This document shows positions 27,036-35,890 of a stretch of DNA of 64,000 nucleotides, one piece after another (position 1 is the stretch's first letter; every line of letters begins with the position of its first letter). The position numbers were made by a program, and so were the translations under genes. Source of the stretch: Bhargavaea sp. CC-171006 (GTDB lineage: Bacteria; Bacillota; Bacilli; Bacillales_A; Planococcaceae); contig NZ_QUZH01000003.1 in NCBI RefSeq assembly GCF_009761675.1, positions 168,261-232,260 of the forward strand, read 5' to 3'. The notes beneath the pieces are model-generated. The model searched no databases. It saw nothing but the letters and a program-made list of their open reading frames with translations, and had not been told where the DNA came from.

Positions 27036-27066
27036 TTAGAATCACTTTCTAAATAGAATTATTCTA
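27036..27066 (-). promoter_or_regulatory. PerR/Fur-type box pair upstream of the catalase gene
   Basis: TAGAATTATTCTA (27054-27066) is a perfect 6-1-6 palindrome close to the PerR core (TTATAATNATTATAA). A second, TTAGAA-N5-TTCTAA (27036-27052), adjoins it. The boxes lie between the predicted promoter and the gene. Confidence 0.6.
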
Positions 27067-27081
27067 AACAACTTCAAACCA

Positions 27082-27111
27082 AGTATAAATGAACTTCCGG
27101 CCAACTTGCAA
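27082..27111 (-). promoter_or_regulatory. possible promoter of the catalase gene
   Basis: Minus strand: TTGCAA, 18 bases, TATACT. The PerR-like boxes begin about 15 bases downstream, where bound repressor would block initiation. Confidence 0.45.
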
Positions 27112-27260
27112 ACGATTTGAGCCGTCAAAAGGTTATTTCCCTCAGCCTACGTGTATTTGAACCTCAACTCCACCTAATATCTGACTTATCCCCGGCAATT
27201 GCGGACGGCGGACCACAATGAGAATAGAAGACTCTAGTTGATAGGATGTTTCCATAGTTG

Positions 27261-28241
27261 TCAGGCAAGCTTATAATGCCACACTCCGTCCTCCATGGAC
27301 TTTGAGATTTTGCCCTGTTCCTCAAGGTAGTCCAGGTGTCCGATGATCTCCGACATGACAAGCGGGAATTGTGTCCTGTACAGATCCTTGTAATACGTTT
27401 CGGTCAGCTTTGCAGGGACCGTAATGCCGCTCCCGATCAGGCCCAATAGCTTTTCGCACTTCCGGTCCATTCTGGAGATCCGATCCCGGACAAGTCCGGC
27501 GGTGTTGCGGATCGGTTCGTGATGGCCCGTGTAAAGCACGTCCGCCCCGAGGTTCACCAGTCTTTCGAGAGACCGGCGCTGCTGGCTGACCGAAGGGAGC
27601 CTGCTCCCATTTGCTGCGGGATCGATGATGGCATTGACTGAGGAGCCGTCGATCAGCACATCTCCCGTAAAAGCAACCCGGCCGGCCGCGTCCAGGAACG
27701 TGATGCTGTCCGGGGAATGGCCCGGTGTCTCGATCACCTCGAAGCCGAAAAGCCGGTCCCCTTCTCCAATTTCGATGATTTCTGTCCGTAATGCATTTTG
27801 CGCCGAATTCCGGATAGTCTCTTCCATCTTCGTGAAGCGCTCGGCACCCCTGTCTCCGCCGCCCATCTCTATGTAAAGCTGTTTAAAGAAAGCGAGGCGC
27901 ATCTCCAGAAACTCTCTATCCAGGCGCAGCCTCGGGACTGCATCCCTGTGGGCGTAGACCGGGATGTCCCTTTTCTCCAGAATCCTTGGAACGAGCCCCA
28001 CATGGTCCTCATGATGGTGAGTCAGCAAAATCGCATCCAGGTCGCGGATGTCCGCCCCTGCCTGCTTCAGTGTGTCTTCAAAACGTTCCATGCAGTCATC
28101 CGTGTCCACGCCTGCATCAATCAGGGCGAGTCCTTCAGGCCGCCTGATCAAATAGAAGTTGATCGTCTTCAGTGTCGGATAGATGCCCGGCTGAATGATC
28201 GGATAAATGGTATATGTCTGTTGTCTGATGGCTTCTGCCAT
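27261..28241 (-). CDS. MBL-fold metallo-hydrolase (YqjP-like)
   Basis: 326 residues with the metallo-beta-lactamase fold: the zinc motif HHHEDH (about residues 85-90), then ETPGHSPDS, FTGDVLIDG and TGHHEPI, which supply the remaining metal ligands. The C-terminal 70 residues (LGLIGSGITVPAKLTE to YLEEQGKISKSMEDGVWHYK) look like the winged-helix tail of YqjP/LACTB2-type hydrolases. The substrate could be a thioester, lactone or RNA and is not assignable. It is the last of a three-gene minus-strand run with an unknown gene 23 bases upstream and an SDR beyond; a nearby SDR is also found at Bacillus yqjP-yqjQ. Confidence 0.87.
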   Translation of the reverse strand: MAEAIRQQTYTIYPIIQPGIYPTLKTINFYLIRRPEGLALIDAGVDTDDCMERFEDTLKQAGADIRDLDAILLTHHHEDHVGLVPRILEKRDIPVYAHRDAVPRLRLDREFLEMRLAFFKQLYIEMGGGDRGAERFTKMEETIRNSAQNALRTEIIEIGEGDRLFGFEVIETPGHSPDSITFLDAAGRVAFTGDVLIDGSSVNAIIDPAANGSRLPSVSQQRRSLERLVNLGADVLYTGHHEPIRNTAGLVRDRISRMDRKCEKLLGLIGSGITVPAKLTETYYKDLYRTQFPLVMSEIIGHLDYLEEQGKISKSMEDGVWHYKLA

Positions 28242-28264
28242 TGCCCCACTTCCTTCCCCTCCAT

Positions 28265-28780
28265 CTAAATCTCTGTCATCCTTCCCGCCGCTTCGATCAC
28301 CGATTCGGCAAATCCGCCGATGGCTCCCATGTGATCCTCATCGAGACGGGTGTTGAAAACTGCCTCCACCCGGTTTGTCCATCCCTTTTCCCCCTGGGGA
28401 TAGTCAAAGCTCAGTGTCTGTGTGAGCCGGATGTCCCGCTCCCACAAATCGGTCAGGATAACACCAATCTTTTCGCATTGTTCCGCGGGATCAGTGACCG
28501 GCTTTTCAAACCGGACACGGAGCGTCACTCCGGGCTCCGTCTCCGGGATCTCAAGAATCTCACCTGCAAGATCACTGGCTGATGCCGACAATTCCACTTC
28601 CACCGGAATGTCCGGCAGATCGGTCCGGACGAATCGGATGATGAGTGTCCGTGACAGGTCTGCAACGTCCATTAAATCGGACCGCCCCGTGACCAGAATC
28701 CTGCCCTCGAGATTGTCGAGATTATATAAGTGATTTTCAAAAGCGACCTTGAGGTTTTCAAAAATCGTCGGATCCGACAT
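28265..28780 (-). CDS. hypothetical protein, function unknown
   Basis: 171 residues, soluble, acidic, with a predicted alpha-beta pattern (SRTLIIRFVRTDLPDIPVEVEL, GVTLRVRFEKPV, GVILTDLWERDIRLTQTLSFDYP). Start ATG 28778-28780 is chosen because AAGGAGG lies 8 bases upstream; the frame is open further but has no such site. Located between an SDR gene and the metallo-hydrolase gene on the same strand, with a 23-base gap to the latter, so it is likely co-expressed with it. No family recognised. Confidence 0.65.
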   Translation of the reverse strand: MSDPTIFENLKVAFENHLYNLDNLEGRILVTGRSDLMDVADLSRTLIIRFVRTDLPDIPVEVELSASASDLAGEILEIPETEPGVTLRVRFEKPVTDPAEQCEKIGVILTDLWERDIRLTQTLSFDYPQGEKGWTNRVEAVFNTRLDEDHMGAIGGFAESVIEAAGRMTEI

Positions 28781-28869
28781 TCCGGCCGCCTCCTTACATG
28801 TTGTCCCACCTTCCATCTTACGGAAAGGCATTGAACAGTTCAATAATTCAGAACCCTTTTGTCTGCCTT

Positions 28870-29571
28870 TTATACCGGCCGGATCGTGATTTCGTTCACA
28901 TTGACATGAGCCGGCTGAATAAGCGCGTAGACGATGGCATCCGCAATGTTTTCCGGATCGAGGATCTTCCGGTCGACGCTCCTGGAACCCATCAGCGGGG
29001 TATCGACCATGCCTGGTGAGATATTGGTCACCCGGACGCCGGTGCGGGCCAGATCCTTCTCGAGTCCCATCGAAATCGCGCGGACCGCAAATTTCGTCGC
29101 GCTGTAGACCGTGCTCGTCTTCGTCACCTCATGGCCCGAGACGGAGTCGATGTTCAGGATATGGCCGGACCCGCGCCCAATCATCCCTGGCAGGACCGCA
29201 TCCGTTCCGTACAGCACGCCCTTGATATTGACGTCAATCATGCTGTCCCACTCGTCCGTCTTTCCCGAGCGCACAGTCCCGGCAAGCATCTGTCCGGCAT
29301 TGTTGACGAGAACATCGACGGAACCATATGCCTCTGCAGCCTTTTGGATGAGTTCCCTTACACTCGCTTTGTCGGCCATGTCGGTCGGCACTGCGATCGC
29401 CTCGCCGCTGCCGCCGCTGTTGATCTCCTCTTCCACGTCCGTCAGCTTTTCGGTGCTCCTCGCCGCCAGGACGACATTCATCCCCTCTTTGGCTAGCCGC
29501 CGGGCAATCGCCTTTCCGATTCCGCTGCTTGCGCCCGTCACCACTGCTGTCTTGCCTTTCAAGTTATCCAT
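28870..29571 (-). CDS. short-chain dehydrogenase/reductase (SDR family)
   Basis: 233-residue classical SDR. Cofactor motif TGASSGIGKAIARRL at residues 12-26, NNAGQM near 88, and active-site YSATKF with the serine in NIDSVSGHE. An Arg after the second strand (AARSTEKL) favours NADP(H). The substrate is unknown; similar proteins reduce ketones or act in detoxification. AGGAGGGG lies close to the ATG. The gene is separated from the DUF2339 gene upstream by a terminator and a 21-bp periodic array. Confidence 0.88.
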   Translation of the reverse strand: MDNLKGKTAVVTGASSGIGKAIARRLAKEGMNVVLAARSTEKLTDVEEEINSGGSGEAIAVPTDMADKASVRELIQKAAEAYGSVDVLVNNAGQMLAGTVRSGKTDEWDSMIDVNIKGVLYGTDAVLPGMIGRGSGHILNIDSVSGHEVTKTSTVYSATKFAVRAISMGLEKDLARTGVRVTNISPGMVDTPLMGSRSVDRKILDPENIADAIVYALIQPAHVNVNEITIRPV

Positions 29572-29645
29572 TCTGTCCCCTCCTATCCACCCATTCTATA
29601 CCCGCGGACGCTGTGCTTAGACAGCTTGCCCGTATGTAGGGACGG

Positions 29646-29789
29646 TTTCGTCATTCATGAGTTTGATTTCGTCATTCCTCCTTCGGGTCTCAGCATTCAT
29701 AGCGAAAATCTCGTCATTCAACCGGACTGGTCGCCTTAATAATGAGATTGATCTGCGGAATGACGGAATTAAGAGGGCGAATGACGAAA
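29646..29789. repeat. 21-bp periodic array A (direct units followed by inverted units)
   Basis: Four degenerate units start with TTTCGTCATTC-like cores at 29646, 29667, 29688 and 29709, exactly 21 bp apart. The complement GAATGACGAAA recurs at 29758 and 29779, again 21 bp apart, so the second half is inverted relative to the first. It lies between the terminator of the DUF2339 gene and the SDR gene. No plausible coding function. Confidence 0.85.
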
Positions 29790-29807
29790 TTGCCCCGCTA
29801 AGTGAAA

Positions 29808-29840
29808 TAAAAAAAGCTTCCGGAGGTGTGATCCGGAAGC
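29808..29840 (-). terminator. intrinsic terminator of the DUF2339 gene
   Basis: Minus strand: GCTTCCGGA and TCCGGAAGC (29840-29816) form a 9-bp stem followed by eight T residues. Confidence 0.9.
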
Positions 29841-29852
29841 AGATGATTTTTC

Positions 29853-32318
29853 TTATTCTCCATCGTCTTTCTGCAATGTTCTCGAGTAGATGAGGCCGGC
29901 TGCGCCGACGGCTGTGAAGAGAACTGCCCGGATGACGACCGAGACAGAAGCCAGGTCGACAATGAACAGTTTCAGGAAGCTGAAGCCAAGCAGTGCGAAC
30001 CCTGCGATCCGCACCGCTTTCCAGTCCATCTTCCGGCCCGCAGTGATTGACACAAATGCAAACAGGAAGAGGAGGAATGTGTGGACGAAAAGTACCGTCT
30101 CGTCCTGCCAGCCAAATTCCCTGACCCCTGAGAAAAGCCACTTGTTCATCAGGAAGAAATAGAAGAGCTGAAGCAGGAACGCAACTGCGGGAACTTCCAG
30201 CTTTCCCTTCGCGCCAATGTGTCCGTGAATTGCTTGAACGAACAGATAGGTCACCCCGATCGCAAACAGCAGGCTGACTGCGAGGCTGAGCCAGTAGCCT
30301 CCGCCCTGCCAGCCGGTCATCGGCATGAACAGGAGCAAGACCCCGAGGGTGATGAACTCCATCGCCCCGGCCTCGGCCACGTACCGGCCGTGCGCCGACC
30401 GGTGAAGAAAGTAGCTGCCGAATGCCAGCAACCCGACGATGCCGATCCTCACGTGCCACTCCGTTCCGAATGCAACGTCAGCATTCCGGAGGACAACTCC
30501 GGACAGGCGGAACAAGTAGATCAGGACAACAATTTGCCCGGCGATCAGCGAGGCGTCGATCTGTGATGTTTTGATCCATGCAGGCCGGTGCTGGTAGAAC
30601 GCCGCGTAAACGAGCGCCAGTGTGCCGATGAACATGAGCCATACCGCATGTTCAGTGGAGAATATCTCACGGAACCAGCCGAACGACAGCGCAGACAGCG
30701 CTCCGAGCGCATATAGGGCGCCGGATACGGCAAGCGTCCGCACGGCGCCGGAGCGGAGCCCAGCCCAGATTCCGGCAGAACCGATCACGAACAGCAGCAT
30801 TAGCTTCACAGCCGGTTCTTCCATCCGGAAACTGAGGATAAAGACCGCGGAAGCCGCCACCGCCATAGTCGACAGGATATCCTGCAGAGAAGAGTCCTTT
30901 AACATGAAAGCATAGACAGCCAGTGCCGCATAAAGCACCGCAAGCACGCCGTACACCACTTGCAGGATCGGTTCGTCAAACAGCATGATCCACATGATGC
31001 CGAATGCAAAGTTCACATACAACAGCACTTCCGTGAAGATGAACCTCGGGATGCTTCCCTTCAGATAAAAGAACAAAAGCGCCAGGTGCTGGATAAGCGC
31101 TGCGGCAGCAACAATGTTCTCATGCCCGCCGCGCGCACCGTCCAACAGAAGATACATATAAAGCGTCACATTAAACAAAAGGAACAGGGCATAGAACGTC
31201 ACCCGGTGACGGCTTCTGATTGACACGTAAAACAGCGACAAAAACAGGATCAGGACATAGCCGCAGAACATGACCGCGGACGCCCCCTCCCCCTCCAGGA
31301 GGAACGGCAGGAGGAAACCTGCAATCGCCGTGAACACCGTCAGGGTCTCCGAGTTTGTCCGGATCGACGCATAGATTCCTGCCGCAATATAGGCGATGCC
31401 GATGAGGAATGCCGGAATCAGGGGCAGGAACCCGTAAAGCTGATTTGCCGCGAACGTCGTCAGTATTCCCAGTACAATGGTTCCGCCCCATAGTGTCAGG
31501 CCGAATCCGCGCCGTGCATCCCGGACGGAGCGGTAGCCCAGATAGCCGAGCAGGATGGACGCTAGATAGCCAAGCACAACGCGGACTCCCTCGGTGATCC
31601 ATCCCATGTCGAAGCTGACTTTGAGCCCCCATAGCACCCCAAGCAGAAGGATGACCATGAACACCCTCGGCAGCCAGACGGCAAACTGCCGCTCGAAGTC
31701 AAACGGTTTCTGTTCCTGGAACACCGGCTTCGGAGGGGGCGGCGGAGAAGGTCTGGCTTCTTCCCGCTCCTGAATGTCTTCCCCCGGCTGCCGAAGCCAG
31801 CCGTAGGATCCGCGCGGCATGGTGTCTTGCGGTTCTTGCGGTTCTCGCGGTTCTTTAGGTGTTTCCGGTTGTTCGGGTGGTACGGACGGCCCCGGTTCTT
31901 CTTGCGCCGTATTCTCCGTTTCCGCTTCAGGGTCCTTGGCACCGCCTAGCCCGATGCTTGCCATCATCTCCGACAGGCTTGGTGTGCGGGCGGGTACGGG
32001 ATTCTTCTCCGGCTCATCTGCCGGTGATTCCACGACGGCCGGTTCCTCTTCGGGTGTTTCAGAATCCTTATCAGCTTCAATGACCGGAACAGGCTCCGTC
32101 TCGTCAATTCCCGGTTCCAAATTATTCAGCGGTACATCTTCCTCAGCCGGAGCAGGCTGTTCCTCCGGCAAAGCATCGGCATCCTCCATTTCATATGGCC
32201 CCGGCTTTTCTGTCCGATTCTCTCCGGTTTTTAATGACTTCAGCTCCTGCCGCATCGCCCGCATCTCTTCTTCCATTCCGGCGAGGCGCTTCAGCAGTTC
32301 CTTCATCTCATCATTCAC
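29853..32318 (-). CDS. DUF2339 large multi-pass membrane protein
   Basis: 821 residues. N-terminal coiled coil (residues about 3-30: MKELLKRLAGMEEEMRAMRQELKSL pattern), then a long acidic Pro/Glu-rich low-complexity region (about 35-190) on the cytoplasmic side, then some 20 or more hydrophobic helices to the C-terminus. This is the layout of DUF2339 proteins, found in many bacteria and of unknown function. There is a strong GC-biased repeat character in the Pro/Glu region, with EPREPQEPQ-type runs. Flanked on both sides by 21-bp arrays and terminators, so it is monocistronic. Confidence 0.85.
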   Translation of the reverse strand: MNDEMKELLKRLAGMEEEMRAMRQELKSLKTGENRTEKPGPYEMEDADALPEEQPAPAEEDVPLNNLEPGIDETEPVPVIEADKDSETPEEEPAVVESPADEPEKNPVPARTPSLSEMMASIGLGGAKDPEAETENTAQEEPGPSVPPEQPETPKEPREPQEPQDTMPRGSYGWLRQPGEDIQEREEARPSPPPPPKPVFQEQKPFDFERQFAVWLPRVFMVILLLGVLWGLKVSFDMGWITEGVRVVLGYLASILLGYLGYRSVRDARRGFGLTLWGGTIVLGILTTFAANQLYGFLPLIPAFLIGIAYIAAGIYASIRTNSETLTVFTAIAGFLLPFLLEGEGASAVMFCGYVLILFLSLFYVSIRSRHRVTFYALFLLFNVTLYMYLLLDGARGGHENIVAAAALIQHLALLFFYLKGSIPRFIFTEVLLYVNFAFGIMWIMLFDEPILQVVYGVLAVLYAALAVYAFMLKDSSLQDILSTMAVAASAVFILSFRMEEPAVKLMLLFVIGSAGIWAGLRSGAVRTLAVSGALYALGALSALSFGWFREIFSTEHAVWLMFIGTLALVYAAFYQHRPAWIKTSQIDASLIAGQIVVLIYLFRLSGVVLRNADVAFGTEWHVRIGIVGLLAFGSYFLHRSAHGRYVAEAGAMEFITLGVLLLFMPMTGWQGGGYWLSLAVSLLFAIGVTYLFVQAIHGHIGAKGKLEVPAVAFLLQLFYFFLMNKWLFSGVREFGWQDETVLFVHTFLLFLFAFVSITAGRKMDWKAVRIAGFALLGFSFLKLFIVDLASVSVVIRAVLFTAVGAAGLIYSRTLQKDDGE

Positions 32319-32471
32319 GGGGGCACCCCCTTTTCTTCTGTTGTGTTCTATCTAATACGCTTTTGCCGGGAAATGGTTTCAAACCGGCCTTCTTTTTCCA
32401 CTGTATCGGAATTCCGTCTGTTCCGGAAGAGGGGTGTCGAAAAATGGCACAGTATTTTGCATGGAGGCAGT

Positions 32472-32618
32472 GAGTGTCCAGGTACCGGGCTTGAGAGTAC
32501 AGGCAAAGACAACGAGTGTACAAGTAGCGATTCTGAGAGTACAGGCAGAGTCAACGAGTGTCCAGGCAACGCACCTGAGAGTCCAGGCAGAGTCAACGAG
32601 TGTACAAGAGCATTTGTA
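32472..32618. repeat. 21-bp periodic array B (seven units, alternating two types)
   Basis: Units begin at 32472, 32493, 32514, 32535, 32556, 32577 and 32598, exactly 21 bp apart. Odd units start GAGTGTMCARG and even units GAGAGTMCAGGC, giving a 42-bp super-period. All units have one orientation. It lies between the ahpF terminator and the start of the DUF2339 gene. Confidence 0.9.
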
Positions 32619-32630
32619 TTTGCTTCCCCA

Positions 32631-32664
32631 ACAAAAAAAGAGCAGGTTCACAAGGAACCTGCTC
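32631..32664 (-). terminator. intrinsic terminator of ahpC-ahpF
   Basis: Minus strand: GAGCAGGTTC and GAACCTGCTC form a perfect stem followed by TTTTTTTG. Confidence 0.92.
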
Positions 32665-32675
32665 CCCATTCATTA

Positions 32676-34226
32676 TTATGCTTTGACCGTCTCGACCTGG
32701 CTACGGACGATGTAATCGAACGCACTCAAGGATGCGGTTGCGCCCGCGCCCATCGAGATGATGATTTGCTTGAACGCGCTGTCCGAGCAGTCTCCCGCCG
32801 CGAACACGCCCGGCACATTCGTTGCGCCGCGCTTGTCGACCATGATCTCGCCGGCCCTGTTGCGCTCAACTGAGTCGCCGAGCCAGTCCGTGTTCGGCAC
32901 AAGGCCGATCTGGACAAAGACGCCCGACAGTTCGACATGCTTTTCTTCGCCGGTTTCCCGGTCGATATAGGAAATTCCGTTCACCTTATCGGTACCGGTG
33001 ATTTCCGTCGTCTGGGCGTTTTTCACGACCGTCACGTTCGGCAGGCTGTACAGGCGGTCCTGGAGGACGGAATCCGCCCTCAGCTCAGAACCGAACTCGA
33101 GGACCGTCACATGGTTTGTGATGCCGGCGAGGTCGATCGCCGCCTCGATTCCGGAGTTGCCGCCGCCGACGACCGCGACGTCTTTGCCTTCAAACAGCGG
33201 GCCGTCACAGTGCGGGCAGTAGGCCACGCCTTTGTTCCGGAATTCCGCTTCGCCCGGCACGCCGATGTTGCGCCAGCGTGCGCCTGTCGCGAGGATCACG
33301 GTCTTGCTCTTGAGGACCGCTCCGTTTTCCAGCTCGATCTCGACGAGGTCTTTTTTCTCGAGGCGCTTCGCTCGCTGAAGATTCATCACGTCGACATTGT
33401 ACTCCTTGACATGCTCTTCAAGGCTTGCTGCGAGCTTCGGCCCTTCGGTGTGCTTCACACTGATGAAGTTCTCGATTGCTGCCGTATCCAGGATCTGTCC
33501 GCCGAAACGCTCGGCGACGACACCCGTACGGATGCCCTTGCGCGCCGCGTAGATTGCTGCGCTCGCGCCTGCAGGGCCCCCGCCGACGACGAGGACGTCA
33601 AACGGTTCTTTGTCTTCGAATTCGGAAGCGTCTGCAGTGCTTCCGAGTTCCGCGAGGATTTCCTCGATTGTCTTGCGTCCGTTTGTGAACGGCTCGCCGT
33701 TCAGGTAAACGGTAGGTACAGCCATGATGTTCTTGCTTTCGACTTCTTCCTTGAACACCGCTCCGTCGACCATCGTATGCGTGATGTTCGGGTTCAGGAC
33801 ACTCATCGTGTTGAGCGCCTGGACCACTTCAGGACAGTTCTGGCAAGTCAGGCTGATATAGGAAACGAAATGAAGCTCATCCTTGATGTTCTTCACTTGC
33901 TTGACCACTTTTTCATCCACTTTTGGCGCCCGGCCGCTTACCTGAAGAAGCGCAAGGACAAGTGAAGTGAATTCATGGCCGAGCGGCGTGCCGGAAAAGA
34001 CGATGCCGGATTCTTCGCCCGGACGGTTCACGCTGAAGCTTGGTGTCCGTTCCAGCTCAGCCTGTTCCACTTTGATGCGGGACGACATGGCTGTCAGCTC
34101 ATCGGTCAGAGCCGTCATTTCCTGGGATGCTTTATCGGTTCCCGCGCTGACTTTAAGGACGACATCGCCTTCCATCAGTTCGAGATACTGTGCAAGCTGC
34201 TGCTTGATCTGTGCATCAAGTGCCAT
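32676..34226 (-). CDS. ahpF: alkyl hydroperoxide reductase subunit F (NADH-dependent disulfide reductase)
   Basis: 516 residues. N-terminal thioredoxin-like double domain (1-200) with redox CXXC in SLTCQNCPEVVQALN, then a TrxR-like flavoprotein domain with FAD motif VVGGGPAGASAAIYAARKG, active CPHC in AYCPHCDGPLFEG and NAD motif VVGGGNSGIEAA. It passes electrons from NADH to AhpC. The gene follows ahpC by 11 bases, the normal arrangement, and ends at a strong terminator. Length and all cysteines match functional AhpF. Confidence 0.96.
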   Translation of the reverse strand: MALDAQIKQQLAQYLELMEGDVVLKVSAGTDKASQEMTALTDELTAMSSRIKVEQAELERTPSFSVNRPGEESGIVFSGTPLGHEFTSLVLALLQVSGRAPKVDEKVVKQVKNIKDELHFVSYISLTCQNCPEVVQALNTMSVLNPNITHTMVDGAVFKEEVESKNIMAVPTVYLNGEPFTNGRKTIEEILAELGSTADASEFEDKEPFDVLVVGGGPAGASAAIYAARKGIRTGVVAERFGGQILDTAAIENFISVKHTEGPKLAASLEEHVKEYNVDVMNLQRAKRLEKKDLVEIELENGAVLKSKTVILATGARWRNIGVPGEAEFRNKGVAYCPHCDGPLFEGKDVAVVGGGNSGIEAAIDLAGITNHVTVLEFGSELRADSVLQDRLYSLPNVTVVKNAQTTEITGTDKVNGISYIDRETGEEKHVELSGVFVQIGLVPNTDWLGDSVERNRAGEIMVDKRGATNVPGVFAAGDCSDSAFKQIIISMGAGATASLSAFDYIVRSQVETVKA

Positions 34227-34237
34227 GTGATCGCTCC

Positions 34238-34807
34238 TTAAATTTTGCCTACGAGGTCAAGGCTAGGCTTCAGTGTTTCTTCGCCTTCCTGCCATTTCGC
34301 AGGGCATACTTCGCCTGGGTTGTTGCGGACGTATTGAGCCGCTTTGATTTTGTTTACGAGTGTGCTTGCATCACGGCCGATGCCGTCAGCGTTGATTTCA
34401 GCCGCCTGTACGACGCCATCCGGGTCGATGATGAATGTGCCGCGCTGTGCGAGGCCTTCTTCTTCGTCGAGAACGTCGAAGCCGCGGGAGATCTTCTGGG
34501 AAGGGTCACCGATCATGATATATTCCAAAGTGCTGATCGCATCGGAGTGGTCGTGCCAAGCTTTGTGTGTGAAGTGCGTATCGCAGGAAACCGAGTAAAC
34601 TTCCACACCAAGGTCCTTCAGTGTCGCATATTCTTTTTGCAGGTCGCTCAGTTCAGTCGGGCATACGAAAGTGAAGTCAGCCGGGTAGAAGCATACGATG
34701 CTCCATTTGCCCTTCATGTTTTCGTCTGTTACCTCGATGAATTCGCCTGTGCCTGCGTTGTACGCGTTTGCCTTGAATGGCTCAATTGTTTTTCCGATAA
34801 GAGACAT
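34238..34807 (-). CDS. ahpC: alkyl hydroperoxide reductase subunit C (2-Cys peroxiredoxin)
   Basis: 189 residues, full length. Peroxidatic Cys in [14 protein letters not shown] (about Cys48), resolving Cys in [11 protein letters not shown] near the C-terminus. Reduces H2O2, organic peroxides and peroxynitrite, and is recycled by AhpF. Ribosome site AGGAGG precedes ATG. A promoter and a PerR box lie 70-125 bases upstream, so peroxide-inducible control is expected. Codon use is strongly biased, as for highly expressed genes. Confidence 0.97.
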   Translation of the reverse strand: MSLIGKTIEPFKANAYNAGTGEFIEVTDENMKGKWSIVCFYPADFTFVCPTELSDLQKEYATLKDLGVEVYSVSCDTHFTHKAWHDHSDAISTLEYIMIGDPSQKISRGFDVLDEEEGLAQRGTFIIDPDGVVQAAEINADGIGRDASTLVNKIKAAQYVRNNPGEVCPAKWQEGEETLKPSLDLVGKI

Positions 34808-34878
34808 TTATAATTCCTCCTGTTGGTATGTATTTTATAGTTGTTCGGCATTGCCTGAATCGCAGCTTGCTTACTTAA

Positions 34879-34893
34879 CTATAATAATTCTAA
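34879..34893 (-). promoter_or_regulatory. PerR box of ahpC
   Basis: CTATAATAATTCTAA matches TTATAATNATTATAA at 12 of 14 specified positions. It lies just beyond the -10 element, over the likely transcription start. Confidence 0.75.
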
Positions 34894-34903
34894 TTACATA
34901 CTC

Positions 34904-34932
34904 ATTATTATATGAACCGGCTCTTTAGTCAA
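34904..34932 (-). promoter_or_regulatory. sigma-A promoter of ahpC-ahpF
   Basis: Minus strand: TTGACT, 17 bases, AATAAT. Confidence 0.7.
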
Positions 34933-35195
34933 CCGATAACCTATTCTTTTCCCGAATGACACAAATTATTCAAACTGTTGAGTGAGGGCCGGATCTTCAT
35001 GTCCATCAAAACCTTCTTAATGAACAGGTTCAAGCTTCTTTAACCTCTGAGCCGTTAATTTGAACAGGATAGTTTTCTCAAAATACACAATATTTTATCA
35101 TTAGTTGCGATAATTACTTCTCTCTCTTCATCATATAAAACATATGGAATTGGCACTCAGAGCGTCCTGCCCTTACAAGAAAAATAGCCCTGCAC
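34933..35195. other. intergenic stretch between the cupin gene and the ahpC promoter, no gene
   Basis: AT-rich, no open frame with a ribosome site. No repeat or structured RNA recognised. Confidence 0.5.
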
Positions 35196-35235
35196 AAAGA
35201 ATGCCGCCCCCGGTTGAGGACGGCACGCTTTTCAA

Positions 35236-35658
35236 TTAATGTTCATCCGGATCATTTTCCGCGTCTTCGTGAGTTTTATGGACAGTGCCGGGCTTATGGT
35301 CAGGGCCCGCATAAATGGAGTAAATTTTCAGCGGCTCGTCTCCCAGGGTCGTCACGTTGTGCCAGGTGTCAGCCGGAACGAGGATGACATCTTCCGCATT
35401 GACTTCCTTCTCGAAATCCAGATTCTCCTTTGATGGTCCCATCTGGCACAGCCCCTTTCCGCTTTCGACGCGCAGGAACTGATCGATCCCCCTGTGGATT
35501 TCCAATCCGATATCGTCACCAGGAGGAATCGTCATCAGTGTCACCTGAAGCTTTTCCCCTGTCCAGATCGTCGTGCGGAAATTTTCATTTTCCAATGTTG
35601 CGTCTTCAATATTGAATACGTACGGTTCTTTTCCATGGTCTTTGAAGTCGATGGTCAT
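35236..35658 (-). CDS. cupin domain protein
   Basis: 140-residue single-domain cupin. Motif 1 region is IPPGDDIGLEIHRGIDQFLRVESG (metal ligands H, and D/Q in place of some usual His/Glu), and motif 2 ILVPADTWHNVTTLGDEPLKIYSIYAGPDHKPG. The histidines near 70 and 110 are retained, so metal binding is plausible. Such small cupins can be sugar isomerases, dioxygenases or binding proteins; no specific role is visible. Start ATG 35656-35658 follows GGAGGAG; the frame is open 14 codons upstream but without a site. A short hairpin after the stop may end transcription. Confidence 0.8.
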   Translation of the reverse strand: MTIDFKDHGKEPYVFNIEDATLENENFRTTIWTGEKLQVTLMTIPPGDDIGLEIHRGIDQFLRVESGKGLCQMGPSKENLDFEKEVNAEDVILVPADTWHNVTTLGDEPLKIYSIYAGPDHKPGTVHKTHEDAENDPDEH

Positions 35659-35821
35659 CTGCTTCTCCTCCTTGTCTACTTTTACATCCTTAGTATTCAC
35701 TTCTTTACATCAACTGAAACAGACCAATACTTGTGGCTTGTATCGCCATTGACTGGAATAACTATTCTTCATGTCCAAAAACCACGTCGTCTTACTCAAC
35801 GTACAGACAATTTATCCCCGA

Positions 35822-35866
35822 AACGAAAATCCGGTCCGGAAAAATAACTTCCGGACCGGATTCTTA
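35822..35866 (-). terminator. intrinsic terminator downstream of the ALDH gene and ADH remnant
   Basis: AATCCGGTCCGGAA (35828-35841) pairs perfectly with TTCCGGACCGGATT (35849-35862); T-rich sequence follows on the minus strand. Confidence 0.85.
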
Positions 35867-35890
35867 ATGAAAACCAGTATGCAGCTATCT

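Noticed and set aside
29617..30459. Long minus-strand frame overlapping the end of the DUF2339 gene
   Set aside because: It is out of frame with the well-supported DUF2339 gene and continues through its terminator and array A. Translation is Arg/His/Ser-rich with no family features.
32472..32618. Array B as a CRISPR array
   Set aside because: The units are contiguous 21-bp degenerate repeats without unique spacers of normal length, and no cas genes occur in the window.
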